Assembly (NCBI GenBank): GCA_035575715.1
Contig: DATLXN010000022.1
Span: 124,001 to 188,000 of the forward strand
DNA: 64,000 bases
DNA from: JACCSI01 sp035575715
Lineage (GTDB): Bacteria; Acidobacteriota; Vicinamibacteria; Vicinamibacterales; UBA2999
Direction of reading: 5' to 3'
Shown here: piece after piece, positions 26,431 through 35,232 of the stretch
Position numbering within the stretch: the stretch's first letter is position 1
How the letters are laid out: every line of letters begins with the position of its first letter
The notes under the pieces: generated by a model
What the model saw: only the letters and a program-made list of their open reading frames with translations
What the model was told of the DNA's origin: nothing
The model's database searches: none
Position numbers and translations under genes: made by a program

Positions 26431-28467
26431 TTAGAGACCGTACTTTTCAGCGTCCCATTCGAGGCCGAGCTCGGAAGGCGGCGCCATGTAGCCAATGAGT
26501 GCAGACGCGGCCACGACCGACGGGCTAGCCAGGTAGCCTTCGCCACCCAGACCCATGCGGTTCTGCCAGTTGCGGTTGAAGGACGTGATCGCGCGTTCGC
26601 CCTTCTCGAGTGCGTCCGGTCCCTGCCCGAAGCACGGCCCACACCACGAACTGCGGATCTCGCCACCGGCGCCGCGGAAGACATCGGCAATCGATTGCCC
26701 ACCGAGGCGCGTTTCAGGTTGCTCGATCAACCGCTTCACCCCACCTGATCCAGGGAAGACGACAAACTCTTTGGCCGTTTTCTCGATCCCTTTCGCGCGC
26801 GCGGCCTTGATGACCAGCGCTGCCGATAACAGATCGTCATAGCTGCCGTTGGTGCATGATCCGATCATCGCTTTGTCGAACGTGATGCGTTCGCGCGCCA
26901 CCTCCTCGGCGGGAAAGGCGTTGCCTGGACTGAATGGCTTGGCGATCATCGCGGCAACGTCCTGCAGCGGCAGTTCTTCATCGATCGCGAAAGCGGCCTC
27001 CTCGCCGCACGAGATCGCCGGATACGGGAGGTCCAGCATGTCTTTCGCGCGATACCACTCGTAGGTGATGGCGTCAGGTGCGAACACGCCATTGAGTGCT
27101 TCGGCCTCCGCCATCATGTTGGCGATGGTGTTGCGGTAAGCCATCGGCAGCTGCTTGCCGACATCGGCGAGTTCGACCGACATCCCCTGTGATTGCTGCG
27201 CACCCCACCGACGCAGGAGTTCGAGCACGATGTCTTTGCCGGTGACCCAGGGTTGCAGCCGCCCGGTGAATCGCACGCGCCGCTGCTGGGCCATGGTGAC
27301 GACGATGTAGCCGGTCGACCAGCCGAAACCGAGGGTCGTCGAGCCGACGCCAATACCGACGGCACCATAAGCGCCGTAGGCGCGCGAGTGCGAGTCGGCA
27401 CCGGGGATGAATTGCCCCGGCAGCACGAGGCCTTGTTCAGGAAAGTAAAAGTGGAAAATGCCGTCGCCGGGCGTGGCGTAGTACGGCTTCTCGATGCGAT
27501 GGTGCTGGGCGAATTGCCGCCCGATCCCGGTTTGCTTGTCGTCGTCTTTTTTTCCGGTGAAGACGAAGTGATCGTTGGCAATGGCCGCCTGGCGCGGATC
27601 GATCGACGTGCCGCCGGTGATCTGATTGAAGGTGTGGATCGAGAACGGTGCGGTTCCGTCAGAGGCCGGCAACAGATCCGCATAGACCCTCAGCGTCGCG
27701 CCGGGCGTGACCTCGGCATCCTTGTCGACGCGATGCGCCCAGATAATCTGTTCGGTCGTCGACATCCGCCGCGCGACATCGGCCGGCGGAAAGTTGACCT
27801 GCGGTGCGCGTTCGACCGACGACCGGAACTCGCGGCGTCCCATCGCAAAGATCCCGCCGCTCTTGCGGATCTCGTCTTCTTTGGGCGTCAGCGGCACGGG
27901 ATCGTAAATCTGCCCCTGGGTGACATTGGCGATCTGCCGCGCCACCGGATCAAACGTCAATTGGTCGCCGTCGCGCGCGTCAGCGACGGCCTGGGGGCTT
28001 TGCACCACGTGCAACCCGAGGTTGAAGGCATTGCGGCGAAAGATGTCGCCCATGTTGTTGGCGCAGATGATCACCATCTCCAAGCCCACTTCTTCGGCAA
28101 TCGCCTTGAGCCCGGCGGGTGACATTTCGCGTGACGAGCCGATCGCAAAACGATCGCCGGCAATGACAAAGGTCTCGCCAGCATGCACACGGGCGCGGAA
28201 ATTGGGCATCAGGTAACGGAACGAACCAACCTTCCATCGTTCGTCCAGGGTGTCGAGGCTTTCCGAGACGCAATCGGCCGCCGGCGTGATTTGGTCGGTG
28301 TCGATCGCGTCGAGCTTTTTGGTCGCGTCGCGTGGATCCCAGATGATCAATGCACGTCCGCGGACAAGACGATCGCCGCTCTCCCTGAATTCGTCAGAAG
28401 GCCTGGGGCCGGGGAGAGTGTCGAGCGTGACGCCAGGCTTCAGGACGGCGGGCCGTGCAATCTGCAT
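26431..28467 (-). CDS. Aconitase/isopropylmalate-dehydratase family hydro-lyase with swivel domain first
   Basis: 678 residues. The small-subunit-like swivel domain is at the N-terminus (about 20-190, RFAIGSSREMSPAG) and the large catalytic part follows (about 225-670) with GADSHS and the [4Fe-4S] ligands in GSCTNG and WCGPCFG. This order is the reverse of AcnA and of LeuC-LeuD fusions, but recalls AcnB. It should isomerise citrate/isocitrate or a related hydroxyacid; substrate is not certain. Start ATG 28467 is fixed by TATGAT exactly 6 nt upstream; an in-frame ATG at 28494 lies before that box. Confidence 0.85.
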   Translation of the reverse strand: MQIARPAVLKPGVTLDTLPGPRPSDEFRESGDRLVRGRALIIWDPRDATKKLDAIDTDQITPAADCVSESLDTLDERWKVGSFRYLMPNFRARVHAGETFVIAGDRFAIGSSREMSPAGLKAIAEEVGLEMVIICANNMGDIFRRNAFNLGLHVVQSPQAVADARDGDQLTFDPVARQIANVTQGQIYDPVPLTPKEDEIRKSGGIFAMGRREFRSSVERAPQVNFPPADVARRMSTTEQIIWAHRVDKDAEVTPGATLRVYADLLPASDGTAPFSIHTFNQITGGTSIDPRQAAIANDHFVFTGKKDDDKQTGIGRQFAQHHRIEKPYYATPGDGIFHFYFPEQGLVLPGQFIPGADSHSRAYGAYGAVGIGVGSTTLGFGWSTGYIVVTMAQQRRVRFTGRLQPWVTGKDIVLELLRRWGAQQSQGMSVELADVGKQLPMAYRNTIANMMAEAEALNGVFAPDAITYEWYRAKDMLDLPYPAISCGEEAAFAIDEELPLQDVAAMIAKPFSPGNAFPAEEVARERITFDKAMIGSCTNGSYDDLLSAALVIKAARAKGIEKTAKEFVVFPGSGGVKRLIEQPETRLGGQSIADVFRGAGGEIRSSWCGPCFGQGPDALEKGERAITSFNRNWQNRMGLGGEGYLASPSVVAASALIGYMAPPSELGLEWDAEKYGL

Positions 28468-28473
28468 GGAATG

Positions 28474-28479
28474 ATCATA
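28474..28479 (-). promoter_or_regulatory. Leaderless-type -10 box for the aconitase gene
   Basis: TATGAT, 6 nt before the ATG at 28467; no Shine-Dalgarno in between. Confidence 0.5.
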
Positions 28480-28604
28480 CCGGGTACGACGCAACGAGAG
28501 CGGCTACAACGGAACACGAACCGGGTACCGCGGACTAGCGAAGCCCCCCGTGCTCATTCAGCGAACGACCGGTGTAGTACAGTTTCGGTTCCCGGGAGGT
28601 CTGA

Positions 28605-30206
28605 ATGTTGCGCACCAAGTTCCTTGTGCTGGTGGTCATCTGCGCGCTCGCGACGACAGCCCCGCTGGCGCAGGATCAACAGGAACGCGTCGACCGCGAC
28701 ATGTTTTGGAAGATCCGCGCCGAGGCCGCTGAGCGGTCGCAGATCCTCAACACGTTGCACATGCTCACCGACGTCTATGGACCGCGCCTTACGGGTTCGC
28801 CGAACCTCAAGGCCGCCAGCGACTGGGTGGTCAAGCGCACCACGGAGTGGGGGTTGAAGAACGCGCATCTCGAGCCCTGGGAATTTGGTCGGCCCGGCTG
28901 GGCGAACGAACGCACGTCGGTATTCCTCCTCTCGCCGGTCAAGGATTCACTGGTCGTCGAAGCCCTCGCGTGGACGCCCGGCACCAATGGCGCGGTGACT
29001 GGATCGGCCGTGCAGATGGCCCCACCGGCACGCGTGACACAACAGGAACTGGCCGCCTACTTTGACGCCTACCGCGCCGCGGTGAAAGGCCGGATCGTGT
29101 TCGCCGGTCCGGCCACGGTCGTCCCGGTCACGATCATCCCGCCGGCCCGACGTCGAGACGATGCCGAAGCGCGCAGGCAGTTTGACCCCACCAATCCGAC
29201 CGCGGCTGGACGGCCGGCGCAGGTGGCGCCGAGTGAGGGTCCGGATCGCAACGTCTTGCCGGCGACGCAGGTCACCGAACAGTTCGATCAGTTCCTCGTG
29301 AGTGCGGGCGCTGTCGCACGCGTCAATGATGCCGGTCGCGAGCATGGCCAGATCCGCGCGTTCAATAACCGCACCTTCGACGTGGCCAAAGCGGTGCCGA
29401 CGGTGGTGATGCGCAACGAGGACTACGGCCGCATCTCGCGCCTGATTGCCGACAAGATCGACGTCCAGCTCGAACTGAACATCGTCAATCGCACCTACGC
29501 TGAAGGATCGACGCAGTACAACGTGATCGCCGAGATTCCTGGCACCGACCAAGCGCACGAGGTGGTGATGCTCGGCGGCCATCTCGATTCGTGGCACTCG
29601 GCGACCGGCGCCACGGACAATGCCATCGGCTGCGCCGTGATGATGGAGGCGATTCGCATTCTGCAGGCGACCGGTGTCAGGCCGCGGCGCACGATTCGAC
29701 TGGCGCTGTGGAGCGGCGAGGAGCAAGGGCTGCTCGGCTCACAGGCCTATGTGAAGCAGCACTTCGGGTCGTTCGAGAATCCGAAAGCCGGGTACGCGCA
29801 CTTTGCCGGTTACTTCAACATCGACTCGGGTACCGGGCGGACGCGCGGGATGACCGTATTCGGCCCCGCACAAGCGGCAACCATCATCAGGCAGGCGCTC
29901 GCGCCGTTCGCCGACAACGGGGTCGTCGGCGCCACCTTCACGACCAGCCGGCGGCGAGGCGGATCCGATCACACGTCCTTCAACGAAGCCGGACTGCCCG
30001 GGATCAGTGTCGGGCAGGATTCGATCGAATACAACAGCGCGACCTGGCACACCAACCTCGATACGTTCGAGCGGGTGATCGAAACAGATGCGCAGCAGTC
30101 GGCGATGGCGATCGCTGCGGCGGTTTACCACCTCGCGATGCGCGACGAGCAGCTGCCCCGCTTGCCGAAGGAGCAGATGCCGTCGCTGCCGAACGCGACG
30201 CCGTAA
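28605..30206 (+). CDS. Secreted M28 aminopeptidase with PA domain
   Basis: 533 residues with a signal peptide (MLRTKFLVLVVICALATTAPLAQ). M28 zinc ligands are visible in GGHLDSWHSATGATDNAIG, SGEEQGLLGS, FNIDSG and GSDHTSFNEAG. A PA-type insert spans about 100-300. GGGAGG lies 5 nt before the ATG. It is followed with 1 nt spacing by a MATE transporter gene, an unusual but probably cotranscribed neighbour. Confidence 0.9.
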   Translation: MLRTKFLVLVVICALATTAPLAQDQQERVDRDMFWKIRAEAAERSQILNTLHMLTDVYGPRLTGSPNLKAASDWVVKRTTEWGLKNAHLEPWEFGRPGWANERTSVFLLSPVKDSLVVEALAWTPGTNGAVTGSAVQMAPPARVTQQELAAYFDAYRAAVKGRIVFAGPATVVPVTIIPPARRRDDAEARRQFDPTNPTAAGRPAQVAPSEGPDRNVLPATQVTEQFDQFLVSAGAVARVNDAGREHGQIRAFNNRTFDVAKAVPTVVMRNEDYGRISRLIADKIDVQLELNIVNRTYAEGSTQYNVIAEIPGTDQAHEVVMLGGHLDSWHSATGATDNAIGCAVMMEAIRILQATGVRPRRTIRLALWSGEEQGLLGSQAYVKQHFGSFENPKAGYAHFAGYFNIDSGTGRTRGMTVFGPAQAATIIRQALAPFADNGVVGATFTTSRRRGGSDHTSFNEAGLPGISVGQDSIEYNSATWHTNLDTFERVIETDAQQSAMAIAAAVYHLAMRDEQLPRLPKEQMPSLPNATP

Positions 30207-30207
30207 C

Positions 30208-31563
30208 GTGTTCCGAGTCGCGCTGATTCGGGCGGAGCTGAAACCGATGCTCCGCGTCGCCATCCCGGTGATCCTCGCGGAGCTGGGATGGATGTCGATG
30301 GGCGTCGTCGACACGATCATGGTTGGCCCGCTCGGGCCTGAAGCAATTGCCGCGTCCGGCGTCAGCAACTCGCTGCAGTTTTCTCTGGCGATCTTCGGAA
30401 TCGGGCTGCTGCTTGGCCTGGATACGCTGGTGTCGCAGGCATTCGGCGCGCGACGCATCGACGAGTGCAACCGCTGGTTCTGGCACGGTATGGCGCTGGC
30501 GGCGGCGATCATTCCGATATTGCTCGGCCTGTCGTGGGGGCTGTTGCTGCTCGTTCCGCGGCTCGGCTTTCATCCGCAGGTCGGCCCGCTGGTCGAGGAG
30601 TACTACGGCATCCTGCTGTGGAGCGGGATCCCGCTGATCTTCTACGCCGTGTTCCGCCGATACCTGCAAGCGATTCATGCGGTGACGCCGGTGATGGTCG
30701 CGCTGATCACCGCCAACATCGTCAATGCCGTCGGCAACTGGGTGCTGATCCACGGTCACTACGGCGCACCGGCGATGGGGCTCGCCGGATCGGCTGTAGC
30801 GACCTTGGCGGCGCGGATTTATCTGGCGTGCGTGCTCCTCGGCGCGGTCGTCTATTACGACGCGAAGTTCCAGAGTCGACTGTTCCACGCCTCGCGGGCG
30901 ATCGAACGGGTGCGTTTGCGCCGGCTGCTCGCGCTCGGCTTGCCCGCGGCGTCGACCGTGGCGCTCGAGGTGGGGGTGTTTGCGGCGGCAACGGCACTGG
31001 CCGGCCAGTTGGCGCCAGTGTCGGCCGCCTCGCACCAGATCGCGTTGAACATTGCGGCTCTGGCCTTCATGGTGCCGCTGGGTTTGGCGTCGGCAGGTGC
31101 GGTGCGAGTCGGCCATGCCGTCGGCGCGCAGGATCCGCCGCGTGCGGCGGCTGCGGGCTGGACCGCGATTTTGCTCGGTATGGTGTTCATGGTGATCACC
31201 GCGGTGATCTTTTTGGTGGCCCCGCGCGCACTGATCGGCTTGTTCACGACGGAAGAGTCGGTGGTGGCGCTGGGTGCGTCATTACTGTTCGTCGCGGCGG
31301 TGTTCCAGCTCTTCGATGGCCTCCAGGGCGTCGCCACCGGCGTGCTGCGCGGGTTGGGAGACACGCGGACGCCGATGGTTACCAACCTCGCCGGCCATTG
31401 GTTCTTTGGACTTCCGGTGGGTTACAGCCTGTGTTTTGGTTTTGGTTACGGCGTCATCGGCCTATGGATTGGCTTGTCGACTGGGTTGATCATCGCCGGC
31501 CTCGTATTGCTGTGGTTCTGGCACCGGCGTATTCACGAGTTGGTGCTGAGTGCTGAGTGCTGA
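30208..31563 (+). CDS. MATE-family multidrug/cation antiporter
   Basis: 451 residues with about twelve membrane segments in two bundles. MATE features include MLRVAIPVILAELGWMSMG, VDTIMVGPLGPEAIAASG and a second-half equivalent from about residue 235. The family exports cationic drugs using Na+ or H+ gradients. The GTG at 30208 comes 1 nt after the M28 stop; ATG 30250 is an alternative. The last codons (ELVLSAEC) and the stop lie in a GTGCTGAG tandem repeat. Confidence 0.9.
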   Translation: MFRVALIRAELKPMLRVAIPVILAELGWMSMGVVDTIMVGPLGPEAIAASGVSNSLQFSLAIFGIGLLLGLDTLVSQAFGARRIDECNRWFWHGMALAAAIIPILLGLSWGLLLLVPRLGFHPQVGPLVEEYYGILLWSGIPLIFYAVFRRYLQAIHAVTPVMVALITANIVNAVGNWVLIHGHYGAPAMGLAGSAVATLAARIYLACVLLGAVVYYDAKFQSRLFHASRAIERVRLRRLLALGLPAASTVALEVGVFAAATALAGQLAPVSAASHQIALNIAALAFMVPLGLASAGAVRVGHAVGAQDPPRAAAAGWTAILLGMVFMVITAVIFLVAPRALIGLFTTEESVVALGASLLFVAAVFQLFDGLQGVATGVLRGLGDTRTPMVTNLAGHWFFGLPVGYSLCFGFGYGVIGLWIGLSTGLIIAGLVLLWFWHRRIHELVLSAEC

Positions 31564-31620
31564 GTGCGGTGCGGAGTGCGGTGCGGAGGCCTGGGCACCG
31601 AGCACTGAGCCCTGAGCACT
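31543..31620 (+). repeat. GTGCTGAG/GTGCGGAG tandem repeat
   Basis: About nine imperfect 7-9-nt units (GTGCTGA, GTGCGGT, GAGCACTGAG) spanning the MATE stop codon. The same family occurs at 33508-33570 and 34161-34214. Confidence 0.65.
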
Positions 31621-31625
31621 TCAGT

Positions 31626-31631
31626 TATGCT
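31626..31631 (+). promoter_or_regulatory. Leaderless-type -10 box for the methyltransferase-like gene
   Basis: TATGCT exactly 6 nt before the GTG at 31638. Confidence 0.5.
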
Positions 31632-31637
31632 GTCTCG

Positions 31638-32168
31638 GTGGGACCGTATCGGCCGTCGCGATCATCCAATAAGGCATTGAACGTCCTCAAGACCGTGATT
31701 TTCCTGGTCGCCTTCTGGCTGGTCTTCCTCTACATCATCCCGATCGGCGTCTCGATTCTCGAAATCGAGTTGGGCATTCAGCGTTTCCCGCCGATGATGC
31801 GCGTCGCGCCAATCGGGTTGCTGGTGTTCAGCCTGATCTCGTTGTGGTCGGCGCTGACCCTGGCGGTCAACGGCAATGGCACGCCCCTGCCGTTCGACAC
31901 CGCAAGTCGGTTTGTGACCTCCGGACCGTTCGCGTTCATTCGCAATCCGTTCATGATTGCGACCACCGGACAAGGCGTGTCACTGGGCGTCGCGCTCGGT
32001 TCGATCCCGGTGATTGCCTATGTGGCGATCATGTTGATCGTCTGGTATTTCGTGATCCGGCCGGCAGAGGAACGCGATCTCGAGAAACGATTCGGCGACA
32101 GGTGGCGCGCCTACGCCCGCGCGGTGCGCGCTGCACGGCCACGATTGACACCGTACCGGCAAAGGTGA
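31638..32168 (+). CDS. Isoprenylcysteine carboxyl methyltransferase-like membrane protein
   Basis: 176 residues with three to four membrane segments (VIFLVAFWLVFLYIIPIGV, APIGLLVFSLISLWSALTL, GVALGSIPVIAYVAIML) and the family signature SGPFAFIRNPFM plus the C-terminal EERDLEKRFGDRWRAYARA. Same family as the gene at 12371-12790 but clearly a different paralogue. GTG 31638 is selected because of the TATGCT box 6 nt upstream and because upstream sequence is repeat. Substrate unknown. Confidence 0.78.
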   Translation: MGPYRPSRSSNKALNVLKTVIFLVAFWLVFLYIIPIGVSILEIELGIQRFPPMMRVAPIGLLVFSLISLWSALTLAVNGNGTPLPFDTASRFVTSGPFAFIRNPFMIATTGQGVSLGVALGSIPVIAYVAIMLIVWYFVIRPAEERDLEKRFGDRWRAYARAVRAARPRLTPYRQR

Positions 32169-32170
32169 GG

Positions 32171-32190
32171 GGCCTGATCCCTGATCCCTA
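32171..32190 (+). repeat. CCTGATCCCTGATCCCTA repeat over the M20 stop codon
   Basis: Two and a half units of the TGATCCC family. The last unit forms the stop codon of the minus-strand M20 gene. Confidence 0.55.
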
Positions 32191-33489
32191 CTTCATAAAC
32201 ATGTAATCCAACGCCAGATTGGTCAGCGCGCGCACGCCAACGGGCAGCGCCGATTCATCCGCGAAAAACAGCGGCGAGTGATTCTGCGGCGCCGTCTTCG
32301 GATCGCGGTCTTTCGGCGTGACGCCAAGAAAGAAAAACATCCCCGGCACCTTCTGCTGAAAGAACGAAAAATCTTCGGCCGTGCCGGTCAGCGCCCCGAC
32401 GCGCACGTTCTCCGCACCCGCGACGCGGCGCAGCGTCGGCGCCATGCGTTGGGTGAGCGCCGGGTCATTGACGGTCACCGGGTAACCGATGTCATACCTG
32501 ATCGTCGCCGTGCCGCCCATCATCTCGGCCGTCTTCGTGGTGATGTCAAGAATCCGGCGAAGGATATCTTTACGGACCGTTTCGTCGTAGGCCCGCACGG
32601 TGCCGAGCAGTTCGACCGATTCGGGAACGATGTTGGACCGATTGCCGCCGTTGAACGCGCCGATCGTCACCACCGCCGGCGCCTCGGTGATATTGACGTT
32701 CCGGCTGATGATGCTTTGCAGCGCGACGACGATCTGCGATCCGATGACGATCGGATCGACCCCACCCCACGGCACGGCGCCGTGCGTTTGCCGGCCGTTG
32801 ATCTTGATCGTGAACGAATCGGCGCTTGCCATCAGCGGACCGGTGCGGTATTCGATGACGCCGGCTGCCATCGGAAACACATGCAGACCGAAAATCGCGT
32901 CGACCTTCGGGTTGTCGAGGACGCCTTCTTTGACCATCAGCTCGGCGCCGCCTTGCTCGCCCGCCGGCGGTCCTTCTTCGGCCGGTTGAAAAATCAGTTT
33001 GATAGTGCCGGGCAGTTGATCTTTCACGCGCGCAAAGATCGTCGCCGCACCGAGCAGGATGGCCATGTGGTTGTCATGACCGCAGGCATGCATCACCCCG
33101 ACGTCCTGGCCATTCCATTGCGTCTTCACTGTCGATTTGAACGGCAGGTCGACGACTTCAGTCACCGGCAGCGCATCCATGTCCGAGCGCAAGGCGACGA
33201 CCGGGCCCGGCTTGCCGCCACGCAACACCGCGACGACGCCAGTGTGCGCGACCCCGGTCTGCACCTCGTAGCCAAGCCGGCGCAACTCGTCGGCGATGAC
33301 CTTTGCGGTCCGCGTTTCGCGGTTGCCCAACTCGGGGTGTTGATGAAAATCGCGCCGCCAGGTCACCACCTGCGGCAATAACTCCTGCGTCAGGCGGTCA
33401 ACCTGCATGGTCAGGGGATTGACGGTCTGCGCCTTGGCAGGCGCGGCGACGGCAAGGAGGGCGACGAGCACAGTAGACAAAGCACGCAT
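32188..33489 (-). CDS. Secreted M20D amidohydrolase/carboxypeptidase
   Basis: 433 residues with a signal peptide (MRALSTVLVALLAVAAPAKAQ). M20D pattern: RRDFHQHPELGNRE, ALRSDMDALPV, HACGHDNHMAILLGAA, FQPAEEGPPAGEQGGAE and the dimerisation domain with GRQTHGAVPWGGVDPI. The metal-binding Cys/His set of hippurate hydrolase and IAA-amino-acid hydrolases is intact. Start fixed by TAGAAT exactly 6 nt upstream. Confidence 0.92.
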   Translation of the reverse strand: MRALSTVLVALLAVAAPAKAQTVNPLTMQVDRLTQELLPQVVTWRRDFHQHPELGNRETRTAKVIADELRRLGYEVQTGVAHTGVVAVLRGGKPGPVVALRSDMDALPVTEVVDLPFKSTVKTQWNGQDVGVMHACGHDNHMAILLGAATIFARVKDQLPGTIKLIFQPAEEGPPAGEQGGAELMVKEGVLDNPKVDAIFGLHVFPMAAGVIEYRTGPLMASADSFTIKINGRQTHGAVPWGGVDPIVIGSQIVVALQSIISRNVNITEAPAVVTIGAFNGGNRSNIVPESVELLGTVRAYDETVRKDILRRILDITTKTAEMMGGTATIRYDIGYPVTVNDPALTQRMAPTLRRVAGAENVRVGALTGTAEDFSFFQQKVPGMFFFLGVTPKDRDPKTAPQNHSPLFFADESALPVGVRALTNLALDYMFMK

Positions 33490-33495
33490 GCCGGC

Positions 33496-33501
33496 ATTCT
33501 A
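33496..33501 (-). promoter_or_regulatory. Leaderless-type -10 box for the M20D gene
   Basis: TAGAAT, 6 nt before the ATG at 33489. Confidence 0.5.
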
Positions 33502-33507
33502 ACGTGC

Positions 33508-33570
33508 CTAGTGCCGGAGTGGCGGCTGCCGCAGTGCCGAGTGCCCGTTGCGAGTGCCCGGTGCGAGGGA
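33508..33570 (+). repeat. AGTGCCGGAGTG/GAGTGCCCG tandem repeat
   Basis: Imperfect units of GTGCC(G/C)(A/G)G filling the gap between the M20 promoter and the DUF2721 gene end. Member of the GTGCTGAG family. Confidence 0.5.
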
Positions 33571-33579
33571 CGAGCGCTG

Positions 33580-34149
33580 TTAGCCGATCTTGCGGCCCAG
33601 CCAGGTGAAGGGACCGCCGATCGATCGCCCAGCCAGATCTTCGCCGGCATATTTGCGGCTGACTTTGGCGACGAATTCCATCTCGGTCAGGATCGCATTG
33701 AGCGCAAGACGAGACTCGATGATCAGCAGCACGCTGCCGTAGAGCATGAACAGGGCGCCTGACACGCCGAGCGCGACGGCGACATACGTGTAGTTGCGCG
33801 CGACTGAATTGAGAACGGCGATCGCTACACTGGTCGCGACAAACACGCCCAGCGCCGAATAGAACGCCACCATCGCGCGTTGAATCAACCGCGCCCGACC
33901 CATTTGTCGTTCGAGCTGAGTGAAGATCAGTGTCCGCCGCTCCTCCGCCATGTCGTCGGCTTCAGGGTTCTTGGCGAGCTCTTCGAACTTCGTCGATAGA
34001 TGCCGGACACGGTCGATCACCCGCCCCAGGCGCGTGCCGGTCGAAAAGATCAGCGCGCCGCACGCCGAGATCAACACCGCAGGTGTGATCATCGCGGTCA
34101 GCACGGCGAGCGCGTTGCCGGGCGTTTCGAGTCGGGAGAGCCAGTCCAC
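33580..34149 (-). CDS. DUF2721 membrane protein
   Basis: 189 residues with three membrane segments (AVLTAMITPAVLISACGALI, AMVAFYSALGVFVATSVAIAV, YVAVALGVSGALFMLYGSVLL) separated by a charged helix (RLGRVIDRVRHLSTKFEELAK). This is the DUF2721 layout; function unknown. GTG start supported by TAGACT exactly 6 nt upstream. Confidence 0.85.
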   Translation of the reverse strand: MDWLSRLETPGNALAVLTAMITPAVLISACGALIFSTGTRLGRVIDRVRHLSTKFEELAKNPEADDMAEERRTLIFTQLERQMGRARLIQRAMVAFYSALGVFVATSVAIAVLNSVARNYTYVAVALGVSGALFMLYGSVLLIIESRLALNAILTEMEFVAKVSRKYAGEDLAGRSIGGPFTWLGRKIG

Positions 34150-34155
34150 GAAGTA

Positions 34156-34161
34156 AGTCTA
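34156..34161 (-). promoter_or_regulatory. Leaderless-type -10 box for the DUF2721 gene
   Basis: TAGACT, 6 nt before the GTG at 34149; it overlaps the start of the neighbouring tandem repeat. Confidence 0.5.
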
Positions 34162-34214
34162 GTGCTAAGTGCTAGGTGCTAAGTGCTAGGTGCTGAGTAC
34201 TGAGTGCTGAGTGC
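34161..34214 (+). repeat. AGTGCTAAGTGCTAGGTGCT tandem repeat
   Basis: Seven units of GTGCT(A/G)AG or GTGCTAGG, the most regular copy of this repeat family, between the divergent DUF2721 and quinone reductase genes. Confidence 0.7.
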
Positions 34215-34235
34215 GTCTCGGCTACCATGGTCGTC

Positions 34236-35210
34236 ATGAGAGCCATCGTGGTGCGTGAGTTCGGCGGCCCGGAAGTGCTGCAGATCGGCGAATCACCCGA
34301 GCCCACCGCGGGTCCCGGGCAGGTTGTCGTCCGTGTCCACGCCGCCGGGATCAACCCGTTTGACACCTACATGCGCACCGGCACCTACGCAACCCGCCCG
34401 CCGCTGCCGTATATTCCCGGCGCCGACGCTGCGGGAGTGGTCGAGGCTGTCGGCCCAGGTGTCGATCATGTCGCGCCTGGTGCGCGCGTTTATCTGGCCG
34501 GGACCTCAGCGCACAAGAGTTACGGCGCCTATGCCGAAAAAGTCCTCGCCGAGGGTGACCAGGTTCATGTTTTGCCCGAGCGACTGAGTTTTTCGCAGGG
34601 CGCGGGCATCCATGTTCCTTATGTCACCGCCTATCGAGCGCTGCACGACCGCGCGCGAATCCAACCGGGCGAAACGCTGTTTGTCCACGGTGCGAGCGGC
34701 GGCGTGGGCCTGGCGGCCATTCAGATCGCGCGCGCCGCCGGACTTACCGTGATCGGCACCGCCGGTACGCGTGAAGGGCTTGAACTGGTCACCGCACAGG
34801 GTGCACAGCACGCGCTGAATCACCGCGAGCCCGGCTATCTCGACACGCTGAAGGAGCTGACCGCCGGCCGCGGTCCCGACGTCATCCTCGAGCATCTCGC
34901 CAACGTCAATCTCGATAACGACCTCAGCGCACTGGGGCACGGCGGACGGATCATCGTCGTCGGAAATCGCGGCCGCATCGAGATCGACCCGCGCAAAGCG
35001 ATGGGCAAAGACGCGGCAATCCTGGGGATGGCGTTGTGGAACACCGCGCCACAGGACATGGCGCGGATCTTCAAGGCGCTGAATGCCGGCTTCGAGAACG
35101 GCAGTCTGACCCCCGTCGTCGCCGCCGAATTGCCGTTAGCCGATGCCGCGCGCGCGCACGCGATGATTCTCGAGCCGGGCGCAAAGGGGAAAATCGTCCT
35201 CGTTCCCTGA
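34236..35210 (+). CDS. NAD(P)H:quinone oxidoreductase of the MDR family
   Basis: 324 residues. GroES-like domain from MRAIVVREFGGPEVLQ, then a Rossmann domain with VHGASGGVGLAAIQIA and the C-terminal LPLADAARAHAMIL. No structural-zinc Cys cluster is present, as in zeta-crystallin/quinone reductases. The cofactor is likely NADPH. ATG 34236 is preferred over 34227 because homologues begin at MRAIVV and TACCAT lies 7 nt upstream. Converges on the selenoprotein candidate, with 22 nt between the ends. Confidence 0.9.
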   Translation: MRAIVVREFGGPEVLQIGESPEPTAGPGQVVVRVHAAGINPFDTYMRTGTYATRPPLPYIPGADAAGVVEAVGPGVDHVAPGARVYLAGTSAHKSYGAYAEKVLAEGDQVHVLPERLSFSQGAGIHVPYVTAYRALHDRARIQPGETLFVHGASGGVGLAAIQIARAAGLTVIGTAGTREGLELVTAQGAQHALNHREPGYLDTLKELTAGRGPDVILEHLANVNLDNDLSALGHGGRIIVVGNRGRIEIDPRKAMGKDAAILGMALWNTAPQDMARIFKALNAGFENGSLTPVVAAELPLADAARAHAMILEPGAKGKIVLVP

Positions 35211-35232
35211 GACGAGTCGCGAAGACCGCGAG

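Noticed and set aside
30004..31116. 370-codon minus-strand frame over the MATE gene
   Set aside because: Gln/Arg/His-rich shadow; the plus strand carries a full-length MATE transporter.
32278..33381. Long plus-strand frame (367 codons) over the M20D gene
   Set aside because: Composition is His/Arg/Asp-rich as in antisense shadows; the opposite strand has a complete, well-conserved M20D protein with a promoter.
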